Positions 14,400 to 20,821 of a DNA stretch of 21,546 bases are shown here, piece by piece. The DNA is taken from the IMG/VR virus record IMGVR_UViG_3300025889_001101, positions 1-21,546 of that record; one strand, written 5' to 3'. The first letter of the stretch is position 1. Each line of letters begins with the position of its first letter. The position numbers and the translations under genes were made by a program. The notes beneath the pieces are model-generated. The model was not told where the DNA came from. It worked only from the letters and a program-made list of their open reading frames with translations, and searched no databases. Source of the DNA: a virus.

Positions 14400-14431
14400 A
14401 GAGGCGGCAACGGGAGACTGCGGCCGCCTCT
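14400..14431 (+). terminator. GC-rich hairpin between SSB-like and primase genes
   Basis: AGAGGCGGC, 14-base loop, GCCGCCTCT: a perfect 9 bp, mostly G-C stem. The 3' arm includes the octamer GCGGCCGC (14420-14427), very rare for AT-rich DNA. It is followed by TCCATAATGG, not a T-run, so it is not a standard terminator. It may lower transcription into the primase gene, be an RNase processing site, or shield the upstream mRNA end. Confidence 0.5.
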
Positions 14432-14449
14432 CCATAATGGAAAGAGTTT

Positions 14450-16105
14450 ATGACAGATACGTATATAAAATATTTTACTGGATTAAAACGTAATTACGGT
14501 TTTTGTAATATAAGTAATGGTTATAAAGATCCAAACACTGGGAAAATAAAATTTCATTCAGGTGATTATGGTTGGTCAGGAAAATCAATCACTGATGAAG
14601 ATTACAAACTTCATTTAAATGGAAAAAAATCAATAGGTATACAACCTTGTGATGACAATGGTTATGCAAGATTTGGTGCAATAGATATTGATCCAAAAGT
14701 ATATAAAGATTTAGATATAGAATTTTATTTAAAAGTAATTCAAGAAAAACAATTACCTCTAATACCAATTAAATCAAAAAGTAATGGACTTCATTTATAT
14801 GTTTTTATGAAAGAATTTGTAAAAGCAAGAGAGATAAAAGATTTTTTAGAAGAAATATTATTTTTATTTAATCTACCAATTACTACAGAAATATTTCCAA
14901 AACAAACTAAACTAGGAAGCAACATAGAAGGAGACAAGATAAATGGTAATTTTATAAATCTTCCATACTTCAATGGTTCAGAAAGAGTTGCATTAGATCC
15001 TTCAGGTAAAGAAATGAGTTTAGATTTATTTTTAAAATGTGTTGAATTAAATCAGGTTGATTCAAAAAAATTAAAAGAAATGTCTAACTCAATAATTAGA
15101 AATGAATTAACTGGAGGTGCAGATGAATTTAAAGATGGTCCACCTTGTTTAGAAATATTAAGTAAAAATAAAATGACTGATGGTAGAGATAGATTTTTAT
15201 ATAACTATATGGTCTTTGCTAAAAAGAAATATCCTGATGGTTGGAAAAATAAAGTATTACAAGCTGGTAGAAATTATTTTGAGTTTGATCAAACTTGGAC
15301 AGATGACTACATCAAAAAGAAAATTAAAAATTGGGAGAAAGATACTAAAGGACATACTTGTCACGATCAATTATTAGCACCAGTGTGTATTAAATCGGAA
15401 TGTATAAAAAGAAGTTTTGGAATATTATCTGATAAAAAAATTACTTGGCCAAGACTTACTAATTTAGTCAAAATAGATTTTAAACCTGATCCAGAATATT
15501 ATTTTGATGTTGAAAGAGATGATGGTGAAACTGTTTCTGTGCACGCTAGAAATAAAAATGAAATAAAAGATCAACAAGAATTAAGAGGTTTGATTATGGC
15601 ACAAGCTGATGAACTTCCTCCTCCAATAAAATCTATGGATTTTTATGAGATCATAAAAAATTTATTAGCGACTCAAGATACTGTGCAACCGGCTCCAGGA
15701 ACCACACCAATTGAAATATTAAAGAAACATTTAAAACATTATATTCATAGCACTCAAGCTACTAGTTACAATTCTTTTAAAAGTGGAAACGTACTAAAAG
15801 ATGATACCTATGCATATTTTGTTTATGACGAATTTTATAATGATTTAAAAGATAATGAATGGAAAAAAGATTCATCAAGAACTTCTTATATGATTGAAAA
15901 AATGTTTGAAAAAGAAGATGCAGATTTACCAAAACCACAATTTGATAAGAAAAAAAGATTTCCAGGCAAAGATAAAAAAACAGGTAAATCATATCCAGGT
16001 GTAAGTGGATGTGCAGTCATACCATTATATTTGTTTGAGAAAGATCAAGATGATGAAGACGTTATAGAAATAGCAAAATTTAAACAAGAAGAGGAGATAA
16101 TTTAA
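14450..16105 (+). CDS. Archaeo-eukaryotic-type primase (AEP)
   Basis: 551 residues. The N-terminal half is an AEP primase fold: FGAIDIDP with metal-binding D79 and D81, the SKSNGLHLYVF motif (109-119) with His115, and the third motif region ITTEIFPKQTKL (144-155) with Glu147, then GNFINLPYFNG. It closely resembles the primase domain of TOTE-type conflict systems and of many phage primases. Residues 301-324 hold three cysteines (C304, C313, C318 in GHTCHDQLLAPVCIKSEC) before KRSFGI, as in phage primase-helicases where they probably bind metal. The C-terminal third is helical and charged (YFVYDEFYNDLKDNEWKKD), without a Walker A motif, so there is no fused helicase. It makes primers for the polymerase encoded downstream; helicase action must come from separate genes. 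Confidence 0.85.
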   Translation: MTDTYIKYFTGLKRNYGFCNISNGYKDPNTGKIKFHSGDYGWSGKSITDEDYKLHLNGKKSIGIQPCDDNGYARFGAIDIDPKVYKDLDIEFYLKVIQEKQLPLIPIKSKSNGLHLYVFMKEFVKAREIKDFLEEILFLFNLPITTEIFPKQTKLGSNIEGDKINGNFINLPYFNGSERVALDPSGKEMSLDLFLKCVELNQVDSKKLKEMSNSIIRNELTGGADEFKDGPPCLEILSKNKMTDGRDRFLYNYMVFAKKKYPDGWKNKVLQAGRNYFEFDQTWTDDYIKKKIKNWEKDTKGHTCHDQLLAPVCIKSECIKRSFGILSDKKITWPRLTNLVKIDFKPDPEYYFDVERDDGETVSVHARNKNEIKDQQELRGLIMAQADELPPPIKSMDFYEIIKNLLATQDTVQPAPGTTPIEILKKHLKHYIHSTQATSYNSFKSGNVLKDDTYAYFVYDEFYNDLKDNEWKKDSSRTSYMIEKMFEKEDADLPKPQFDKKKRFPGKDKKTGKSYPGVSGCAVIPLYLFEKDQDDEDVIEIAKFKQEEEII

Positions 16106-16106
16106 T

Positions 16107-16316
16107 ATGATAAATAATAGAAAAGCATACAGAATATTTATGTCGTTACCAAAAGAAGAAAGAAAAAAACTTCAGATTCAACACGAAATAGAAGAAATAG
16201 AAAATATGGAAGATAAATCTTGGTTAAATAGATTTGGTAGATGGCAAGGTTCTTTTTGGAATTGGCTATGGATGTGTCATTTTAAAAAAGATTATAAGGA
16301 TAGAAATGATATATAA
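16107..16316 (+). CDS. Small Trp-rich, charged hypothetical protein
   Basis: 69 residues between primase and helicase, one base after the primase stop and overlapping the helicase start by 11 bases. AGGAG ten bases upstream supports translation. The first half is a charged helix (RIFMSLPKEERKKLQIQHEIEE). The second half is unusually aromatic (SWLNRFGRWQGSFWNWLWMCH, five Trp in about 20 residues), suggesting a membrane-surface or protein-contact face. No family recognised. It may serve mainly to couple translation of the helicase or be a helicase/primase partner. Confidence 0.6.
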   Translation: MINNRKAYRIFMSLPKEERKKLQIQHEIEEIENMEDKSWLNRFGRWQGSFWNWLWMCHFKKDYKDRNDI

Positions 16317-17736
16317 ATATTTTGGTCCACCAGGAACAGGTAAAACTCATAAATTAATTAGTAGAGCCAAGGCTTACATAAGAATTGGAACACCTTTACA
16401 TCAAATAGGTTATTTTGCTTTTACAAAAAAGGCAGCAGAAATTTCTAAAAAAAGAATGCCAGCAGAAGAAGATAAACTTGTTTACTTTAGAACTCTTCAT
16501 TCATTTGCATTTCAACAATTAGATTTAAATGACACTATGGTTATGCAACCAGAAGATTATATAAGTATAGGTAAAGAACTAAACATAAAAGTTAAGTATT
16601 ATGATAAATTTAATAAAGAGGAAATATTTTATTTAAATATTGAAAGTCCATATTTTAAAATGATTGGTAGAGCAATCAATAGATGTACTACAGTTAGAGA
16701 AGAATACGACAGGAATGAACATAATAGAAAAGAAGTTAAATGGTTTATTTTAAATAACTTAGATAAAAATTTAAAAGAATATAAAAGAATTACAGGTAAA
16801 CTAGATTTTAATGATATGATTGAAAGACTTTTACAAAAACAAGATTTACCTAGATTTAAAGCTATATTCATAGATGAAGCTCAAGACTTATCTCCATTAC
16901 AATGGAAATTATATGATAAATTAAAAGAATATTCAGATGATATTTATTTAGCTGGTGATGATGACCAAGCTATATTTGCCTGGGCAGGCGCAGATGTAAA
17001 TAGATTTATTCAAGAACCTGGAAAAGAAAGAGTATTAAAATATTCAAAAAGAATATCAAAAGCCGTACAAGAGCAATCACAATTACCATTAGAAAAAATT
17101 AGAGGACTAAGAAAAGAAAAATTATATTATCCAAGAGACTTTGAAGGCAAATCAGAAAGAATAAATAATTTAGATCAAGTAGACTTAACCAAAGGTAAAT
17201 GGTTAATTTTAACCAGGACCATACATAGATTAGTTGAAATGACTAAAGAATTAAGGAAAAGAAATTTATACTATCAAACCAATAAAGGCAAGAGTTTTCA
17301 AGTTAGGTTATATAATTCATCAATTAACTACAATTCTTGGTGTAGAGGAATACAATTAGATGAAAAAGAAATAAAAGATATAAATGAATTTACCGGTTTA
17401 CCAATAGATAAATGGAATAACGAAGTAGAATGGGTTGATGCATTTGAAGAATCAAAATTAGCAGACAGACAGTATATAAAAAATATGTTGGAAAATGGTG
17501 AAGACCTAGACAAACCAGCTAGGATATGGGTATCCACAATACACGCAGCAAAAGGTGGAGAAGAAGATAATGTTATACTTTGTTTAGATTTAGGTAGAAC
17601 AGTTAAGAAATCATCAAAAAAAAGTGACGATAAGAATGATGAAGAACATAGAGTTTGGTACGTTGGATCAACTCGTGCAAGAGATGATCTATATAAATTA
17701 AAAGCTAAGAATAAAAAAAATGAATACAAGTTTTAA
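16306..17736 (+). CDS. UvrD/Rep-like SF1 helicase
   Basis: 476 residues from the ATG at 16306, preceded by AAGGA at 16296-16300. An upstream in-frame ATG at 16234 would add 24 residues that lie inside the neighbouring gene and match nothing, while the chosen start puts Walker A at the usual distance from the N-terminus. SF1 motifs: GPPGTGKT (7-14), FAFTKKAAEI (37-46), IDEAQDLSPLQW (189-200), LAGDDDQAIFAWAGAD (215-230), VSTIHAAKGGEEDNV (409-423), and VWYVGSTRARDDLY (450-463). It is smaller than UvrD (about 720) and nearer T4 Dda (439), lacking much of the inserted domains. Likely a 3'-5' or Dda-like translocase aiding fork movement or recombination. It is cotranscribed with the primase. Confidence 0.92.
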   Translation: MIYKYFGPPGTGKTHKLISRAKAYIRIGTPLHQIGYFAFTKKAAEISKKRMPAEEDKLVYFRTLHSFAFQQLDLNDTMVMQPEDYISIGKELNIKVKYYDKFNKEEIFYLNIESPYFKMIGRAINRCTTVREEYDRNEHNRKEVKWFILNNLDKNLKEYKRITGKLDFNDMIERLLQKQDLPRFKAIFIDEAQDLSPLQWKLYDKLKEYSDDIYLAGDDDQAIFAWAGADVNRFIQEPGKERVLKYSKRISKAVQEQSQLPLEKIRGLRKEKLYYPRDFEGKSERINNLDQVDLTKGKWLILTRTIHRLVEMTKELRKRNLYYQTNKGKSFQVRLYNSSINYNSWCRGIQLDEKEIKDINEFTGLPIDKWNNEVEWVDAFEESKLADRQYIKNMLENGEDLDKPARIWVSTIHAAKGGEEDNVILCLDLGRTVKKSSKKSDDKNDEEHRVWYVGSTRARDDLYKLKAKNKKNEYKF

Positions 17737-17740
17737 AAAA

Positions 17741-17757
17741 TTATACACTATGTATAA
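17741..17757. promoter_or_regulatory. Palindrome covering the start of a tiny ORF
   Basis: TTATACA, CTA, TGTATAA: perfect 7 bp half-sites with a three-base centre. It begins five bases after the helicase stop, and the ATG at 17750-17752 lies across its centre. It could be an operator, or an RNA hairpin that hides the start codon. Confidence 0.45.
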
Positions 17758-17893
17758 ACAGAATGGGATAGAGAACTTTCCTAAACGGTGTGTGGTAGCA
17801 TCGAGCCTGGTTAGCGAAGTTGGTTTGACTTCTCGAATCCCTGTTTCATTCATACTCAGTCAAATCAATGACTACCACTTAACAAAAGGATAA
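17750..17893 (+). CDS. Tiny ORF (47 aa) of unusual composition
   Basis: ATG at 17750 to TAA at 17891-17893 gives 47 residues: MYKQNGIENFPKRCVVASSL, then VSEVGLTSRIPVSFILSQIN and a short tail. It reads like a small folded helical protein (IENFPKRCVVASSLVSEVGL), with no membrane segment. Codons are atypical for the window (CGG, TCG, AGC, CTG), and 17787-17846 is 50% G+C by hand count. There is no Shine-Dalgarno; the gap to the helicase is 13 bases. It may be a true microprotein under strong constraint, or the frame may be incidental to a structured RNA here. It fills the gap in the operon, favouring coding. Confidence 0.5.
   Translation: MYKQNGIENFPKRCVVASSLVSEVGLTSRIPVSFILSQINDYHLTKG
17792..17878 (+). 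ncRNA. Possible structured RNA element (or constrained coding sequence)
   Basis: An 87-base segment closed by GTGGTAG (17792-17798) and CTACCAC (17872-17878), a perfect 7 bp pair. Inside, 17819-17830 can pair with 17858-17869 over 12 bp with two G-U pairs (core TTTGACT / AGTCAAA). TCGAG (17801-17805) can also pair with CTCGA (17832-17836) in the apical loop, as in a pseudoknot. It overlaps the 47-codon ORF. tRNA-like features are partial only (see rejected items). Folding done by eye; weak evidence without covariation. Confidence 0.25.
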
Positions 17894-17895
17894 AA

Positions 17896-17976
17896 ATGAA
17901 AATACTAACTAGCGATATATTTATAATAGTAACATTGACTTATTTCATAATTAATATAATGGAGGTATTAAAGTAA
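17896..17976 (+). CDS. 26-residue single-pass membrane microprotein
   Basis: ATG at 17896 with AAGGA five bases upstream (17886-17890); TAA at 17974-17976 overlaps the next ATG in a TAATG junction, like other true gene pairs here. The product has a polar start (MKILTSD), a hydrophobic stretch IFIIVTLTYFIINIM, and an EVLK end: one transmembrane helix. The good ribosome site and coupled stop support translation. Function unknown; small membrane peptides in phages may affect lysis timing, exclusion or host membrane proteins. The frame also contains a promoter-like sequence at 17935-17960, so it could be partly incidental. Confidence 0.55.
   Translation: MKILTSDIFIIVTLTYFIINIMEVLK
17935..17960 (+). 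promoter_or_regulatory. Promoter-like motif, near copy of the one at 12552-12577
   Basis: TTGACT (17935-17940), 14 bases, TATAAT (17955-17960). Compared with the leftward site at 12577-12552, 22 of 26 positions agree and the four differences are all A/T. Against a promoter role here: the 14-base spacing is short for sigma70, and RNA starting near 17967 would miss the GGAGGT (17961-17966) of the next gene. It lies in the frame of the membrane microprotein. Confidence 0.35.
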
Positions 17977-18224
17977 TGACAGACAAATCTATATTTAAAA
18001 GTGTTTTTCCTCAAGAAAAACAAATAGGCGGGAGTCACTATAAATCGTTTCACATACAACCGTATGAATTTATATCTAAAAATAATCTCAGCTTCTTTCA
18101 GGGGAACGTTGTGAAGTACGTTTGTAGGTACCAAAATAAAAATGGAATAGAAGATTTAGAAAAGATAATTCATTATTGTGAATTAGAAATTAAAAAAATA
18201 AAAGATATGAGGAATAAAAAATAA
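17976..18224 (+). CDS. DUF3310 family phage protein
   Basis: 82 residues with the DUF3310 pattern: IGGSHYKSFHIQPYEFISKN (17-36), then LSFFQGNVVKYVCRYQNKNGIEDLEKIIHYCELEIKKI. The GGSHY, GN.VKYV.RY and KNG.EDL..I.HY elements are all present. The family is widespread in phages beside nucleotide or DNA metabolism genes; its function is not established. Strong GGAGGT nine bases upstream. The gene overlaps the microprotein stop by one base and the polymerase start by one base (TAATG), so it is translated together with the polymerase. Confidence 0.88.
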   Translation: MTDKSIFKSVFPQEKQIGGSHYKSFHIQPYEFISKNNLSFFQGNVVKYVCRYQNKNGIEDLEKIIHYCELEIKKIKDMRNKK

Positions 18225-20161
18225 TGTTAATGCCAACTACAGAGTGGGTAGCACCTACAGAATATCCTGATTTAAGAAACGCAGAAGAAATAGCAATAGA
18301 CTTAGAAACAAGAGATCCAGATTTAAAGAGTCTGGGTTCAGGGTCCATTAAAGGTAATGGTGAAGTGGTAGGAATAGCAGTAGCTGTAGATGGATATAAA
18401 AATTATTTTCCAATAGCTCACGGTGAAGGTCCAAATATGGACAGAGATAAAGTTTTAAATTGGTTTAAAGATATTTGTGAATCACCTGCTACAAAAATAT
18501 TTCATAACGCAATGTATGACGTATGTTGGATTAAGTCTATGGGTATAAAAATAAATGGTAGAATAATAGATACAATGATTGCAGCATCCTTGATTGATGA
18601 AAATAGATTTAATTATACTTTAAATGCATTGTCTTGGGTTTATTTAAATAAAGGTAAAAATGAAACTTTACTTAACAAAGCAGCTAAAGAAAGAGGATTA
18701 GATCCTAAAGCTGATATGTGGAAGTTACCTGCAAGTGAAGTTGGTGCATATGCAGAAGAAGATGCAGCACTAACATTAGAACTTTGGCATCATTTAGAAA
18801 AAATAATAATTGAAGATGATTTAGAAAATATATTTAATCTTGAAACTGATCTTTTTCCTTGTCTAGTCGATATGAGGTTCCTAGGCGTCCGGGTAGATGT
18901 TGAAAAAGCAAATCAATTAAAAAAAGAATTAACCAAAAAAGAAGAAGAATTATTATTCCAAGTGAAAAAAGCAACAGGAATAGAACCTCAGATATGGGCT
19001 GCAAGAAGTATTGCACAAGTTTTTGATAAATTAAATTTACCTTATGCAACAACTGAGAAATCAAATGCCCCATCATTTACTAAAAATTTTATTTCTAATC
19101 ATACTGATCCGATAGTTCGTATGATAGCAGAAGCAAGAAAAATAAACAAGGTTAGTACGACATTTATTGATACTATATTAGATCACGAATACAAAGGTAG
19201 AATCCACGCAGATATTAATCAAATAAGATCTGATGAAGGAGGAACAGTTACAGGAAGATTTAGCTATCATAATCCAAACTTACAGCAAATACCTGCAAGA
19301 GATCCAGATACAGGTCCTTTAATTAGAAGTTTATTTATACCAGAAGAAAATTGTAAATGGGGAACATTTGATTATTCACAACAAGAACCAAGATTAGTTG
19401 CACACTATGCATTAAGATTTAATTATGAAACAGCTAAAGCAATAGCTACTTCTTATGAAAACGATCCATCAACAGACTTTCATCAAATAGTAGCTGATAT
19501 GGCACAAATAGATAGAAAAGAAGCTAAAACAATTAACTTAGGTTTATTTTATGGTATGGGTAAAGCTAAATTACAAAATGAATTAAATGTTTCAAAAGAA
19601 AAAGCAAATGAATTATTTGATATTTATCACAGCAGAGTTCCATTTGTTAAACAATTAATGAATGGTGTAATGTCAGTTGCTCAAAACAAAGGTAGAATAA
19701 AAACATTATTAGGTAGAAGATGTAGATTTCCAAAGTATGAACCAATATTGAGAGGTTCAGAATGGGGTACTTTTGTTCCTGCAGAAGATCACGAAACAAT
19801 GTTAGAATTAAAAAATATGGGACCACATTTAAAAGATGAAGATGGAAATATTATTAAAGATAGTGAAGGTAAACCTAAAAAAAATTATTGGTATAATAAT
19901 GGTCATAGAAGAGCGTTTACTTACAAAGCATTAAACAAATTAATTCAAGGTTCAGCTGCAGATATGACTAAAAAAGCTATGGTTGATTTGTATAAAGAAG
20001 GATATTTAGCACATATACAAATTCACGATGAATTAGATTTTTCAATTGAATCAGATAAACAAGCTGGTATAATAAAAGAAATAATGGAACAAGCAGTAGA
20101 TCTAGAAGTTCCAAACAAAGTAGATTATGAATCTGGCCCTAACTGGGGAGAAATAAAATGA
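18224..20161 (+). CDS. polA: Family A DNA polymerase with 3'-5' exonuclease domain
   Basis: 645 residues. The proofreading exonuclease occupies about 20-195: Exo I AIDLETRDP (D26, E28), Exo II FHNAMYDVCW (N95, D99), Exo III YAEEDAALTLEL (Y176, D180). The polymerase domain shows TGRFSYHNPNLQQIPARD (343-360), motif A FDYSQQEPRL (D383, E388), the motif B O-helix RKEAKTINLGLFYG (K435, Y443), and motif C IHDELDF (H601-D602-E603). All catalytic residues are present, so it should be active as the replicative enzyme. The residue equivalent to E. coli Pol I Phe762 is Leu439 (NLG). There is no 5' nuclease domain and no DnaJ-like insert such as that reported in phage HMO-2011. A 53-residue stretch (about 505-560, WGTFVPAEDHETMLELKNMG and on) enlarges the fingers region, as in T7-type polymerases. 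An in-frame ATG two codons later is an alternative start. Confidence 0.95.
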   Translation: MLMPTTEWVAPTEYPDLRNAEEIAIDLETRDPDLKSLGSGSIKGNGEVVGIAVAVDGYKNYFPIAHGEGPNMDRDKVLNWFKDICESPATKIFHNAMYDVCWIKSMGIKINGRIIDTMIAASLIDENRFNYTLNALSWVYLNKGKNETLLNKAAKERGLDPKADMWKLPASEVGAYAEEDAALTLELWHHLEKIIIEDDLENIFNLETDLFPCLVDMRFLGVRVDVEKANQLKKELTKKEEELLFQVKKATGIEPQIWAARSIAQVFDKLNLPYATTEKSNAPSFTKNFISNHTDPIVRMIAEARKINKVSTTFIDTILDHEYKGRIHADINQIRSDEGGTVTGRFSYHNPNLQQIPARDPDTGPLIRSLFIPEENCKWGTFDYSQQEPRLVAHYALRFNYETAKAIATSYENDPSTDFHQIVADMAQIDRKEAKTINLGLFYGMGKAKLQNELNVSKEKANELFDIYHSRVPFVKQLMNGVMSVAQNKGRIKTLLGRRCRFPKYEPILRGSEWGTFVPAEDHETMLELKNMGPHLKDEDGNIIKDSEGKPKKNYWYNNGHRRAFTYKALNKLIQGSAADMTKKAMVDLYKEGYLAHIQIHDELDFSIESDKQAGIIKEIMEQAVDLEVPNKVDYESGPNWGEIK

Positions 20162-20170
20162 TGAGGAATT

Positions 20171-20821
20171 ATGGCTTATTTAAATGCAAACATACCACCG
20201 ATCTATTGCAATGTAAGGAAGGAATATCTTTATGATCTTAAAAAACATCAAGATGAAAGTGAAGAATGTATTATCTTCGGTGTTGCTTCTATTTCAGGCC
20301 GTGCGTTATTATTTCACATTATGTTACCGAATGGCGCTGTCTACTATAGATTACCGATTTCTGCGTTTTTTCAAAAAAATTTTTCAAGAAGCCAAGTTCC
20401 GAATATGCGCGTCGATGAGCTTCAATTATGGAATTGCTTTAGTTATTGGCCTAGCGTTCATACTTTTGATTTTTTAGCTGGTGTAGAAGGTAAATATCTT
20501 GGAAAAGATAAAAAATTTTATACTGGTCAATATTTATTTACTATTGACTGGGCTCACCCAGAGACTAATATACTAAATACGGAACATTCTGAAATTCCGC
20601 AAGAGCACAAATGTGCACACATAATTGCATTAGATAATGGAAATTATGCTGCCCAGCCAAATAACAGAATCATTTGGCATATAAATAATTACACAACAAG
20701 CAATGAATGGCCAGACTATAAGGTGCAATCTAGTGTTTGGGATGTAGAAGGAAGAGATTGGGTAACTGAAGATTCTGATAAAATGTTTTATGAGGTAAAT
20801 GAAAATGAAAAGAATATGTAA
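20171..20821 (+). CDS. Hypothetical protein following the polymerase
   Basis: 216 residues; GAGGA four to five bases upstream. No enzyme motif is recognised. The N-terminal half is dense and ordered: IPPIYCNVRKEYLYDLKKHQ (8-27), CIIFGVASISGRALLFHIML (33-52), GAVYYRLPISAFFQ, VDELQLWNCFSYWPSVHTFD. The second half contains WAHPETNILNTEHSEIPQEH and aromatic strands (NRIIWHINNYTTSNEWPDYK). Acidic and aromatic overall, soluble. The first 250 bases use more G/C-rich codons (CGT GCG, CGC GTC) than the surroundings, suggesting strong sequence constraint or a different origin. Position directly after the polymerase suggests a replication-linked or early role, unproven. Confidence 0.7.
   Translation: MAYLNANIPPIYCNVRKEYLYDLKKHQDESEECIIFGVASISGRALLFHIMLPNGAVYYRLPISAFFQKNFSRSQVPNMRVDELQLWNCFSYWPSVHTFDFLAGVEGKYLGKDKKFYTGQYLFTIDWAHPETNILNTEHSEIPQEHKCAHIIALDNGNYAAQPNNRIIWHINNYTTSNEWPDYKVQSSVWDVEGRDWVTEDSDKMFYEVNENEKNM

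Noticed and set aside
16234-16305. 24-residue N-terminal extension of the UvrD-like helicase
   Set aside because: It lies inside the upstream gene and is unlike helicase N-termini; AAGGA before the ATG at 16306 and the Walker A distance favour the later start.
17792-17878. Possible tRNA (7 bp outer stem, 87 bases, GG in a D-like loop, TCAAATC and TCGAATC strings)
   Set aside because: No placement gives a paired T-arm together with a paired anticodon arm and U33. Both T-loop-like strings lack a matching 5 bp stem, and there is no CCA. Kept only as a possible structured RNA or coding segment.
18794-18900. DnaJ-like insert between exonuclease and polymerase domains, as in phage HMO-2011
   Set aside because: The junction is short and has no CxxCxGxG repeats.
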